Of a stretch of 28,046 nt of DNA, positions 1 through 7,708 are shown in pieces; position 1 is the stretch's first letter; every line of letters starts with the position of its first letter. The stretch covers positions 1-28,046 of the forward strand of contig CAZSMK010000117.1 in NCBI GenBank assembly GCA_964608095.1, written 5' to 3'. The notes under the pieces are model-generated. The model had not been told where the DNA came from, ran no database searches, and saw only the letters and a program-made list of their open reading frames with translations. The translations under genes were made by a program, and so were the position numbers. The stretch comes from CAZSMK01 sp964608095. Its GTDB lineage: Bacteria; Sumerlaeota; Sumerlaeia; MWCT01; JAGHBZ01.

Positions 1-2
1 TA

Positions 3-677
3 CCCTCAAAAAAACGTAAGTCTCCTTTTTTCAGTACCCCTATCCTTCTAACTGTCGAACTTGGGCTAAGCGAAGCCGGGAGTAACGTGCCGGACTTGAT
101 TCCCATCTCGGTGCCGATCTGGTCGCCTGATTGCAAGTGGCTCGTGTTTCAGAACAATTATAACCATCCTTCCGGCGTCAAGGCGTATTATTATTACATG
201 CCTTCGTCGGGTGGAGCGCCACAACTCCTGCTGCCCGAAGAAAGCCCCACAAGAACTATCGAGACGGTGAGATGGATTAATCCTTCAGAGATTGCAGTAA
301 TGGTAAGTTGGAATCCTGTGACTCCAACCAAAGAAGAAGCGGCAGACATACCCCGCCATCAAATCCAGATTGTGAATGTCGACACAGGAGACGCCACAGC
401 GCTACTCAATCTTTTTGATACCATTGATGCTGAACAAGGCAAAGTCTATTCGCGCCAAATCGGTGAACTCGTCGTATCATCGGATGGTTCACAACTGTTC
501 ATCGTTGTTGATGAGAAACGGACTCCCCGTGGGAAAGATGCCGACGGTTATGCCTTCCCGCCGGAACTCTATAAAAAAGTACCCTTGCTGCTCGGAATCC
601 AGAATCTAAGAGCCGCCCCATTGACCATCCGGAATTCGAACGATCTTGTCACGGCACATGAGCGCTATAAACCCTGA
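3..677 (+). CDS. TolB/PD40-like beta-propeller protein, 3' part
   Basis: The reading frame is open from the left edge (frame beginning at base 3) to a TGA at 675-677, so the start lies outside the window. The GTG at 87 is in frame but has no convincing ribosome site and is probably internal. The visible 224 residues contain a PD40-type blade signature near the GTG (PIWSPDCKWLVFQ), a second blade-like stretch (VRWINPSEIAVMV) and a third (ELVVSSDGSQLFIVV). This periodicity of WSPDG-like turns with Phe/Val beta strands is typical of TolB and WD40-like propellers, which act as protein-interaction or periplasmic domains. The full length and any N-terminal domain cannot be seen. It converges on eno with only 15 bases between the stops. 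Family assignment is moderate; a specific function is not claimed. Confidence 0.6.
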   Translation, partial: PSKKRKSPFFSTPILLTVELGLSEAGSNVPDLIPISVPIWSPDCKWLVFQNNYNHPSGVKAYYYYMPSSGGAPQLLLPEESPTRTIETVRWINPSEIAVMVSWNPVTPTKEEAADIPRHQIQIVNVDTGDATALLNLFDTIDAEQGKVYSRQIGELVVSSDGSQLFIVVDEKRTPRGKDADGYAFPPELYKKVPLLLGIQNLRAAPLTIRNSNDLVTAHERYKP

Positions 678-692
678 TCATGGCTCACTCGT

Positions 693-1985
693 TTATTTCA
701 AGCAAAAGAGCGCCTTTTTGCCGGGATAGACCGCCACTTCTTCAAGCTCCTCTTCAATTCGAAGGAGCTGGTTGTATTTACAAATTCTGTCGGTGCGGCT
801 TGCAGAACCGGTTTTGATCAGACCGGCATTGGTGGCGACGGCAAGGTCTGCAATGGTCGAGTCTTCTGTTTCCCCGCTTCTGTGCGAAATGACCGCGGTG
901 TATCCCGCTCTATGAGCCATCCGGATACATTCCAATGTCTCGGTCACAGACCCTATCTGGTTGAGTTTTATCAAGATGGAATTACAAATCCCTTCATTGA
1001 TTCCGCGTTCAAGGCGCGTGATATTCGTTACAAAGAGATCGTCGCCCACTAATTGGACTTTCTCGCCGAGCGCGTCTGTAAGGGTTTTCCATCCCTCCCA
1101 GTCTTCCTCGTCGAGTCCGTCCTCGATAGAGATAACGGGATATTTCTCAACAATATCCTGATAGAACTGGACCATTTCGTCGGCATTTTTTTGAGGTTTC
1201 TTTTCCGCGGCGAGTTCATATACGTGCTTCTTTGCGTTGTAAAACGAAGAGGCTGCGGGATCAATGGCAAGGGCAATATCTTCACCGGGTTTATAGCCGG
1301 CAGCCTCGATAGCCTCCATAATGACATCGAATGCTTCAAGATTGGAGTGCAGACTGGGAGCAAACCCACCTTCGTCACCGACGCTGGTGTTGAGTCCTTT
1401 ATCTTTCAATACTTTCTTCAAGTGGTGAAACACTTCTGCGCCCATTCTGAGCGCCTCACGAAAAGAGGGCGCTCCCACAGGCATTATCATGAATTCCTGA
1501 ATATCAACATTGTTGTCCGCGTGTTGACCGCCGTTGAGGATATTCATCATGGGAACGGGAAGAGTCCGTGCATTGACGCCGCCGAGATATTGATAAAGGG
1601 GAATACTAAGAGCCTCAGCTGCTGCGCGGGCGACCGCCATGGAAATGCCAAGGATGGCGTTTGCTCCCAGGTTATCCTTCTTGTCCGTCCCATCGAGGTC
1701 TATCATGATCTTATCGATCAATGTCTGTTTTACCGCATCAAGACCGAGAAGTTCAGGGGCGATGATTTTGTTGATATTCTCCACTGCCTTGAGAACACCT
1801 TTACCTGAATAGCGCGCCTTATCGCCGTCACGCAATTCAAGCGCCTCGAACTTGCCCGTCGATGCGCCGCTGGGTACATCTGCGCGTCCTAATGCGCCAC
1901 ACGCCAGCTGTACTTCTACCTCAACCGTTGGATTACCACGTGAGTCGAGTATTTCCCTTCCATGAATACTCACAATGGTTGTCAT
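693..1985 (-). CDS. eno: Enolase (phosphopyruvate hydratase)
   Basis: This encodes cytoplasmic enolase, which interconverts 2-phosphoglycerate and phosphoenolpyruvate in glycolysis and gluconeogenesis. The 430-residue length is the normal family size. Signature stretches are all present: the N-terminal EILDSRGNPTVEVEV, the SGASTGKFEA loop near residues 39-48, GDEGGFAP at 203-210 (containing the catalytic-base-partner Glu), GDDLFVTN, and SHRSGETEDS starting at residue 367. The start is well supported by a strong AGGAGG-type ribosome site about 8 bases upstream of the ATG at 1985. The gene is monocistronic here and transcribed away from the T2SS operon. No missing active-site residue is apparent. 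Confidence 0.98.
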   Translation of the reverse strand: MTTIVSIHGREILDSRGNPTVEVEVQLACGALGRADVPSGASTGKFEALELRDGDKARYSGKGVLKAVENINKIIAPELLGLDAVKQTLIDKIMIDLDGTDKKDNLGANAILGISMAVARAAAEALSIPLYQYLGGVNARTLPVPMMNILNGGQHADNNVDIQEFMIMPVGAPSFREALRMGAEVFHHLKKVLKDKGLNTSVGDEGGFAPSLHSNLEAFDVIMEAIEAAGYKPGEDIALAIDPAASSFYNAKKHVYELAAEKKPQKNADEMVQFYQDIVEKYPVISIEDGLDEEDWEGWKTLTDALGEKVQLVGDDLFVTNITRLERGINEGICNSILIKLNQIGSVTETLECIRMAHRAGYTAVISHRSGETEDSTIADLAVATNAGLIKTGSASRTDRICKYNQLLRIEEELEEVAVYPGKKALFCLK

Positions 1986-2089
1986 TTTTGTATCCTCCTC
2001 TACATATTAAATGTGGATTTAATTTTCGTCGTATCTTTACTTAAGATTATGGGCGACATTTAGTTACGTCTCAGATGGAGATATTCCTT

Positions 2090-2117
2090 TGTATACTCTA
2101 CCATAGAAGTTCCTCAA
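2090..2117 (-). promoter_or_regulatory. Candidate sigma70-type promoter for eno
   Basis: Read on the minus strand, TTGAGG (2117-2112) is followed after 16 bases by TATACA (2095-2090), about 105 bases upstream of the eno start. Each box matches the consensus at four of six positions. This is inference from motif and position only. Confidence 0.3.
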
Positions 2118-2154
2118 TCTGTTTTTGCCTCACTACATTAAATAAGGAGTATAC
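2091..2154. repeat. Inverted repeat GTATACTC / GAGTATAC
   Basis: GTATACTC at 2091-2098 and its exact reverse complement GAGTATAC at 2147-2154 flank 48 bases in the eno/gspE intergenic region. Each arm itself contains the palindrome GTATAC, and the left arm overlaps the candidate eno -10 box. It could be an operator pair or chance in AT-rich DNA. Confidence 0.3.
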
Positions 2155-2344
2155 GTGCGAAGAATGGTCATGGGCAATAATTTTCCGCCCTCACTGGCGT
2201 TTTTCTGTTGTGTAGTTAATCCCACCAGACGAGTACTTCTATTGCGAATCGAAGTAAACAGAAATTTGATTGTTAGATTCAGAATAAGCCAAACTTTTAA
2301 AAAAATGCGGAATCTAATAAAATAGAAGGAATGGTAATTATATT

Positions 2345-2373
2345 TTGACAATGGGTAAAGGGATTGTGAAAAT
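2345..2373 (+). promoter_or_regulatory. Candidate sigma70-type promoter for the T2SS operon
   Basis: A perfect TTGACA at 2345-2350 is followed after 17 bases by GAAAAT at 2368-2373, which matches four of six positions of the -10 consensus. It would leave a leader of about 180 bases before gspE and is the only consensus -35 seen upstream of the operon. Confidence 0.4.
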
Positions 2374-2560
2374 ACGTTTACTAAATGCGGAACCACAATT
2401 GCAGTGTGGAGTAAATTTTATAACGAAGAGAGGAAAGCCGGGTGCCGTATGGTATAACCTCTTCAAAATGAGTCGTTCATATTTTTGTAACGTGTAATCT
2501 GTATCCGGCATAAAACTTGCGTATTTATCCTTCAGAACCTTTATGTGAAAGGCTATACTC

Positions 2561-4336
2561 ATGATTAGTAATGATAATAAAATGCTCGGTCAGATACTGG
2601 TCGCCAGTGGCAAACTCGATCCTGACGATCTGGATATGGCTCTTCGTGAACATCACAAAACCGGCGAGCGAGTAGGCGCCGTACTTACCAAGATGGGGCT
2701 TGTGACAGAGGAAGATGTTCTGGATGCGCTTGCTCAACAATTAAACCTTTCCTATGTTCGTTTAAGCGATATAACCATACCCGAAGACGTTATCTCCTCG
2801 GTTAAAGCTAAATTAGTGACGCATTACAATTTTGTCCCGGTGGAAAAGACACCAAATATGCTCAAGGTCGCAGTAATGGACCCTTTGAATATTCATCTCC
2901 TTGATGATCTTCGCTTGATTCTAAAAACCGAAATCGAGCCTGTCGTTGCTTCCTCTAAAGAAATCAAAGACGCAATCAAGAAATATTACGGTCTGGCGGC
3001 TGAGACAGTTGAACAGTTGATGGATGAGGAAGAAAAAACGAGAACGCTCGAGATGGAGACGCCCGAGATTGAAGACATCGAAAATATGGCTGAAGACGCT
3101 TCTATTGTTCGGTTTGTCAACCAGATCATTGCCGAAGCATTCGCAGACCGCGCAACGGATATTCACATCGAGCCGATGGAAAACGAATTGCGTATTAGAT
3201 ATCGGATTGACGGCGTACTCTATGAAGCATCTATCCCGCCCTCTATCAAAAATTTTCAGTCAGCCATAATCAGTCGTGTAAAAATCATGGCTGATATGAA
3301 TATCGCAGAACACCGCCTCCCTCAAGACGGAAAAATCAAAATAAAAATGGGCAAACAGGATTTTGATCTCCGTGTGTCTTCGATTCCCACACCGTATGGG
3401 GAATCAATCGGTATTCGTATTCTTACCCGTGATAGCGAGCTTTGCCGATTGGACAGATTGGGCTTCGACGAGCAGCATCAAGAAGTGTTACGTGATATGA
3501 TCAATAAACCGCATGGTATTATTCTGGTCAGCGGTCCCACAGGATCGGGAAAATCCACCACACTTTACGCGGCGCTCACGGAAATCAACACTACGGATAA
3601 GAAGATTATCACCATTGAAGATCCTATAGAATATCGTATTCGCGGCGCATCGCAGATTCAGGTTCAATCAGATATCGGGTTAACCTTTGCGCGCAGTCTT
3701 CGCACTATTCTCCGTCACGACCCTGATGTTATCATGGTTGGTGAGATCCGTGACCAGGAAACAGCACAGATTACGATCAGAACCGCATTAACGGGACACC
3801 TTGTGTTCTCTACCATCCACACCAACGATGCATGCAGCGCTGTTGCACGGCTACTCGATATGGAAATCGAACCTTTCCTGATCTCATCATCGGTGGTGGG
3901 TATTCTTGCCCAGCGTCTTGTCAGGGTGCTGTGTCCGGAATGTAAAACACCTTACACCCCGCCTGAAGAGCTTATCTCGCAGATAAACATGCTACGAGAG
4001 GATTATTCCAATGTCACTTTTTATCGTAGTGTAGGCTGTGAGAAATGCCGTTATACAGGATTCAGGGGCAGAACCGCTATCTATGAAATCGTCAAAATGA
4101 ATGACGATCTCCGAGATCTTATAACCGACCGAGCGCCGGCGAACGTGCTACGTAAAAGCGCAATAAAGCACGGTATGCGTCCCCTGAGGCTCGACGGGTG
4201 GAAAAAGGTTAAACAAGGTATCACTACTATCGAAGAAGTACTTCGCGTCACTCTCGAAGATGAATTCCTTATTGACCATTATAACTTTCTAACAGAAGTG
4301 AAAAAGGATGAACAGGAACGAGTTGTCCAGGAATAG
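2561..4336 (+). CDS. gspE: Type II secretion ATPase GspE
   Basis: This is the cytoplasmic hexameric ATPase that powers pseudopilus assembly. The 591 residues show a T2SSE N-terminal region with two 24-residue MshEN-like repeats (8-31 and 37-60, separated by five residues), then the N2 region with the ADRATDIHIEP motif near 200. Next come a Walker A GPTGSGKST at 325-333, an atypical Walker B DPDVIMVGE at 387-395, and the His box (STIHTNDA). A tetracysteine zinc site lies at Cys458, Cys461, Cys493 and Cys496, which is typical of GspE/PilB and absent from PilT. The ATG at 2561 is chosen because an AAAGG lies about 8 bases upstream; a second Met at residue 8 has no ribosome site. It is the first gene of the operon, with an 87-base gap to gspF. 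PilB is the alternative name, but the pseudopilins downstream favour T2SS. Confidence 0.93.
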   Translation: MISNDNKMLGQILVASGKLDPDDLDMALREHHKTGERVGAVLTKMGLVTEEDVLDALAQQLNLSYVRLSDITIPEDVISSVKAKLVTHYNFVPVEKTPNMLKVAVMDPLNIHLLDDLRLILKTEIEPVVASSKEIKDAIKKYYGLAAETVEQLMDEEEKTRTLEMETPEIEDIENMAEDASIVRFVNQIIAEAFADRATDIHIEPMENELRIRYRIDGVLYEASIPPSIKNFQSAIISRVKIMADMNIAEHRLPQDGKIKIKMGKQDFDLRVSSIPTPYGESIGIRILTRDSELCRLDRLGFDEQHQEVLRDMINKPHGIILVSGPTGSGKSTTLYAALTEINTTDKKIITIEDPIEYRIRGASQIQVQSDIGLTFARSLRTILRHDPDVIMVGEIRDQETAQITIRTALTGHLVFSTIHTNDACSAVARLLDMEIEPFLISSSVVGILAQRLVRVLCPECKTPYTPPEELISQINMLREDYSNVTFYRSVGCEKCRYTGFRGRTAIYEIVKMNDDLRDLITDRAPANVLRKSAIKHGMRPLRLDGWKKVKQGITTIEEVLRVTLEDEFLIDHYNFLTEVKKDEQERVVQE

Positions 4337-4423
4337 AGGTAAAGAAAAACGAAGCCACGGGAGAAGGGATAAAATGATCTTCGCCCTTACAAAACATCGT
4401 TTTTAAGACCGTCGGAAACATTT

Positions 4424-5638
4424 ATGGCATCATTTTCATATAAAGCAAAGGACACACAGGGAGCGGTGATAGAAGGTTCACTCGAGGCGGAACATCGCTC
4501 AGCCGTGCTGAATCGTCTCCAGTCAATGGGATATTTTCCCATTGAGATCAAAGACGAATCTGCTGCAAAGAAAGAACAACAATCCCTTTCCAGCCTGTTC
4601 AAAGGCAAAATCGCATTAAGCGATGTGGTGAACTTCAACCGCCAGATGGCTGACCTCATCGGCGCAGGTGTTCCTCTCGTCAAGGCGCTTAACGTAATCC
4701 ATAATCAGACCTCAAATGAACATCTCGCGGAAATAATCAATGAAATCCTTCAAGATGTGCAAGAGGGTGAAAGCCTATCGAAAGCAATGGGAAAACATCC
4801 CAAAATATTCGACCGGCTATATTGTTCTATGGTCAAGGCAGGTGAACGCGGTGGATTCCTTGATGTGGTTATGGAACGCCTTGCCGACCTTGCTGAAAAA
4901 GAACAGGATATCAAATCCAAGGTCAAATCTACCATGGTCTATCCCCTTATTATGGTCTCTGCAAGTATTGTTGCGATGATTATACTCATGACCGTGGTTG
5001 TCCCGAAAATTGTAAGCATATTCGGGGAAATGCAACAGACATTACCCCTTATTACGACTCTCATGATAAAGTTTTCCACGTTTATCGGAGGCTACTGGTG
5101 GTTGCTTCTGATAGGTGGTGCATTTTTGATAGGATTAGGGTGGAACTTTTCCAGACGCGAGGAAGGGAAATGGATTATTGACAGAATCAAACTGCGCATA
5201 CCATTGATCGGTAACGTAGTCCTGAAGCAAGAACTTGGAAGATTTGCACGTACCCTGGGGTCTCTCCTATCTAATGGCGTGCCTATCCTGGAAGCCCTTG
5301 AAATCACTAAAGAGGTCGCTAACAATAAGCTCTTGTCGGAAGAGATCCACACCATTATCGACGAAGTGACACAAGGGAGCAGTATGGCACGCATAATGAG
5401 AGCCAGCTCGATGTTTCCCCCGGTAATGACTAATATGATTGCCGTAGGAGAGGAAACCGCCCGCTTACCGGAAGTCTTGACAAAGGTAGCGTCCTCTTAT
5501 GAAACCGATGTCGATCGTTCCATAAAAATGCTTACATCCCTTATCGAGCCGATAATCATTTTATTTATGGGCGTGATGGTGGCTTTTATAGTTATATCAA
5601 TGCTGTTACCCATTTTCAGTCTTGAACCGACTTTATAA
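4424..5638 (+). CDS. gspF: Type II secretion inner-membrane platform protein GspF
   Basis: GspF/PilC-family polytopic protein that couples the ATPase to pseudopilus extrusion in the inner membrane. The 404-residue length is standard. The N-terminus (FSYKAKDTQGAVIEGSLEA) is a typical family start. Two homologous cytoplasmic GspF domains follow, roughly residues 67-190 (FNRQMADLIGAGVPLVKAL) and 270-392 (FARTLGSLLSNGVPILEAL). Three hydrophobic segments lie near 170-195, 220-240 and 372-396, the last being IIILFMGVMVAFIVISM. The second and fourth genes of such operons are conserved in this order in both T2SS and type IV pili. The ATG at 4424 has only a weak GGAA ribosome site. There are 30 bases to the next gene. 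Confidence 0.93.
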   Translation: MASFSYKAKDTQGAVIEGSLEAEHRSAVLNRLQSMGYFPIEIKDESAAKKEQQSLSSLFKGKIALSDVVNFNRQMADLIGAGVPLVKALNVIHNQTSNEHLAEIINEILQDVQEGESLSKAMGKHPKIFDRLYCSMVKAGERGGFLDVVMERLADLAEKEQDIKSKVKSTMVYPLIMVSASIVAMIILMTVVVPKIVSIFGEMQQTLPLITTLMIKFSTFIGGYWWLLLIGGAFLIGLGWNFSRREEGKWIIDRIKLRIPLIGNVVLKQELGRFARTLGSLLSNGVPILEALEITKEVANNKLLSEEIHTIIDEVTQGSSMARIMRASSMFPPVMTNMIAVGEETARLPEVLTKVASSYETDVDRSIKMLTSLIEPIIILFMGVMVAFIVISMLLPIFSLEPTL

Positions 5639-5668
5639 TGAAAGCGTCACTCAAACAAAACCGCTGCT

Positions 5669-6256
5669 ATGAAACGAAAGGTTACACAGGATTTAAAGAA
5701 ACAAAGGAAGAACCTTAAAGGATTTACGTTCCTTGAAATTTTGATAGTGATGACGATTTTGGGGATACTCATGGTCTTCGGTACTCCAAGGCTTAAAGGT
5801 ATTTACCTGAAAAATCAGCTCCGAAGTGCAGCAAGAGATCTTGCAACCTTGTTCCGGCTCGCACGTTCTGAATCGATCTATTCCGGAGGCATAACACAGG
5901 TGAAGATGAATATCGACGAATACTGGTACCAGTTGGTTCTCCCTCCCCGCGAGGATAATGAACGCGACCGCTATTATGACCGCAATGAGAAGGTTCGGGA
6001 GATAGAAAGGAAGCGTTATATTCCGGAGGAGGTTAGCATAAAAGAGATATCCACCGATGGACTAACCGATCCAAAAAATCGGAAGATCATCAGAATATTG
6101 TTTTTCCCTGATGGTACGGCAAGTGGCACCACTATTGTGATGCAAAACGATAAGAAACGAAGTATGACTATCGATCTTGCACCGGCAACGGGTATTTCAA
6201 GAGTATACAGAGGAGCACCCGGACAGACTATCCGGCACTATGAAAAGGAAGAGTAA
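5669..6256 (+). CDS. gspH: Type II secretion minor pseudopilin GspH
   Basis: Prepilin-like protein of 195 residues with a 17-18-residue basic leader, then the GFTFLEILIVM cleavage/methylation motif (Gly18/Phe19 with Glu at +5) and a hydrophobic alpha-helix. The soluble part contains a FPDGTASG motif at 146-153 followed by a beta strand and a late Gly-Ile turn, the typical GspH C-terminal signature. It therefore looks like the minor pseudopilin H, part of the tip complex, and not the major pseudopilin G, which would be shorter (about 140 residues) with a different C-terminus. A charged insertion (residues about 91-115, rich in Asp, Arg, Glu) precedes it. The ATG at 5669 lacks a clear ribosome site. 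The stop is immediately followed by the next gene's likely start. Confidence 0.75.
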   Translation: MKRKVTQDLKKQRKNLKGFTFLEILIVMTILGILMVFGTPRLKGIYLKNQLRSAARDLATLFRLARSESIYSGGITQVKMNIDEYWYQLVLPPREDNERDRYYDRNEKVREIERKRYIPEEVSIKEISTDGLTDPKNRKIIRILFFPDGTASGTTIVMQNDKKRSMTIDLAPATGISRVYRGAPGQTIRHYEKEE

Positions 6257-6257
6257 A

Positions 6258-6737
6258 TTGAGAACGATGAAACGATATGGCATAGGCTCGACGCGGTCAG
6301 GATTCCTTCTCCTCGAGGTCATCATATCGCTTATTATTATCTCGGTTGCCATAACATCAGTTCTTCGCTGTTTTTCAGTCGCAATGAGGGGAACCAGGAA
6401 TGCGGAGATTGCGACAACCGCAAGTCTCCTTGCAAATCAATTAATGCAGGAATTTGAAATATTGCTTCCTGAGAATGATCAAGCAGAAGGAGATTTTTCG
6501 GAGGATGGGTTCCCTAATTATTACTGGCAGGCAAGTGTAGAAGAAATCGTACTCGATTACCCTGATATGACGCTTGAAGCAAATATTGATGATTTCAAGA
6601 CACTTTACGAATTGACTATAGATGTTTTTTACGATGATCAACGACGTCGCACATATCGTGCGTGTCATCTCGTGACATACGTCACAGGACTTGAAAAGTT
6701 TACCCATGTTAGCAAACAGGAAAATAGACTTTACTAA
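6258..6737 (+). CDS. gspI: Type II secretion minor pseudopilin GspI
   Basis: Minor pseudopilin of about 159 residues. A short basic leader is followed by SGFLLLEVIISLIIISV, the type-IV prepilin cleavage site with Glu at +5, and then the GspI-like pattern of a helix rich in Ala and Leu ending in NQLMQEFE. A Trp in a beta strand (YYWQASVEE) fits the family core. I prefer the TTG at 6258 because AAGGAAGAG ends 4 bases upstream and the gspH stop ends one base before it. In-frame ATGs at 6240 and 6267 are alternatives with poorer ribosome sites. Its 3' end overlaps gspJ by about 30 bases, which suggests translational coupling. Assignment to I rather than another minor pseudopilin rests largely on order and size. 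Confidence 0.7.
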   Translation: MRTMKRYGIGSTRSGFLLLEVIISLIIISVAITSVLRCFSVAMRGTRNAEIATTASLLANQLMQEFEILLPENDQAEGDFSEDGFPNYYWQASVEEIVLDYPDMTLEANIDDFKTLYELTIDVFYDDQRRRTYRACHLVTYVTGLEKFTHVSKQENRLY

Positions 6738-7704
6738 GGCAAGAGCGAGACAGGGCTTTACGCTTCTCGAGGTTATGCTCGCCACTTTTATTTTCTCGGT
6801 CGTGGTGACGGCTATTTATATGAGTTTTTACGTGGGGACCAATGCATATCAGGCAACTGATGAAAAAAAGAATCTTTTACAGGAAGCCCGATTTTGTTTC
6901 CAGTTTCTGCAACGTGATATCAATACAATCTATTATTTGCCGGAAACCATGTATAACACCAATATCCGGCGAGAGATGCAACGATTGGAACAAATGCGTA
7001 TGCAAGCGGAGGAGCTTGGAATTCCGGTCGACGAATACATCCAGGAACAATTGGAAAAAGAATTGGGACGTATAAGCGAAGCCGAACGTGATGAACGCGA
7101 AAGCAGTCGTGGCGATGAAAATCCTTTTGATCCCTATAATTACGGAGTGCCCGTTGATCTGACATTTACAGGTACTGATGGAGGGGATACCGATTCCTTT
7201 GAGTTTGTGCGCTATCAATACAGCGATGGTATAGTGAAAAGCGCTCCATGGTCGCTCGAGCGTATCAGATATTTTGTCGAAGATGACGTACTTTTAAGGG
7301 AGCGCAAGCTTATTTTCCTCCCGCCACGCGATAAAGAAGGCAATCCAATTCCCACGCCGGAATCACCTGTTGAGGTTCTGGCAGAAGGCGTCGAGGTCTT
7401 TGACGTCAGCTACGGTTATTTTTACGAAGGTCAATGGTTAGAATCACCGGATTGGAATTCTGAAGAGCGCAAATATCGCAATCCCATGCCTGAACTCGAT
7501 CCGGAAGAACCTGATTATCTGCAGCGCTTGAAACGGGAAAAATCTAAACCTGTCGATGGTCTGCCCGGCTACCTGTTTGTCAAAATCAAATTAATCGAGC
7601 CGGAAAAGGGTGAGCGCTCCATGCAGTTTCAAACTCTCATAAATGTTGCGGTCGCCCAGGAAAACAACATTCCCGTTTACGAAGAGGAAGAAGAAGGATA
7701 CTAA
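6706..7704 (+). CDS. gspJ: Type II secretion minor pseudopilin GspJ, enlarged
   Basis: Pseudopilin with QGFTLLEVMLATFIFSVVV at residues 16-34 (cleavage after Gly17, Glu at +5), followed by the GspJ-type segment with ARFCFQFLQRDIN near 61-73. At 332 residues it is well above the roughly 200 usual for GspJ. Much of the excess is a highly charged, probably helical insertion at about 85-140, rich in Glu, Arg, Gln and Met. The late motif (VEVLAEGVEVFDVSYGY) fits the GspJ beta-sheet core. The ATG at 6706 gives a normal 17-residue leader; a TTG at 6691 is an in-frame alternative. The gene starts inside gspI and ends 4 bases before gspK. Confidence 0.75.
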   Translation: MLANRKIDFTKARARQGFTLLEVMLATFIFSVVVTAIYMSFYVGTNAYQATDEKKNLLQEARFCFQFLQRDINTIYYLPETMYNTNIRREMQRLEQMRMQAEELGIPVDEYIQEQLEKELGRISEAERDERESSRGDENPFDPYNYGVPVDLTFTGTDGGDTDSFEFVRYQYSDGIVKSAPWSLERIRYFVEDDVLLRERKLIFLPPRDKEGNPIPTPESPVEVLAEGVEVFDVSYGYFYEGQWLESPDWNSEERKYRNPMPELDPEEPDYLQRLKREKSKPVDGLPGYLFVKIKLIEPEKGERSMQFQTLINVAVAQENNIPVYEEEEEGY

Positions 7705-7708
7705 GAGT

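Larger units (their letters stand above)
1986..2560. other. 575-base eno/gspE divergent intergenic region
   Basis: This is the longest gene-free stretch in the window, AT-rich, lying between divergently transcribed eno and gspE. It holds candidate promoters for both genes and an 8-base inverted repeat, listed separately. Open frames on the minus strand (2133-2396 and 2338-2562) have no recognisable domain, odd composition and poor ribosome sites, so I do not call them genes. I found no tRNA cloverleaf and no riboswitch or strong terminator hairpin by eye. Confidence 0.6.

Noticed and set aside
1053..1808. A 251-codon plus-strand frame opposite eno
   Set aside because: It is the antisense shadow of a highly conserved enolase, with no family resemblance of its own.
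2200..2330. Possible tRNA T-arm-like string (TTCGATTC on the minus strand)
   Set aside because: No matching stems or cloverleaf could be built around it.
2133..2562. Two minus-strand open frames (87 and 74 codons) in the eno/gspE gap
   Set aside because: No domain, no convincing ribosome site, unusual composition; they overlap each other and the probable gspE promoter.
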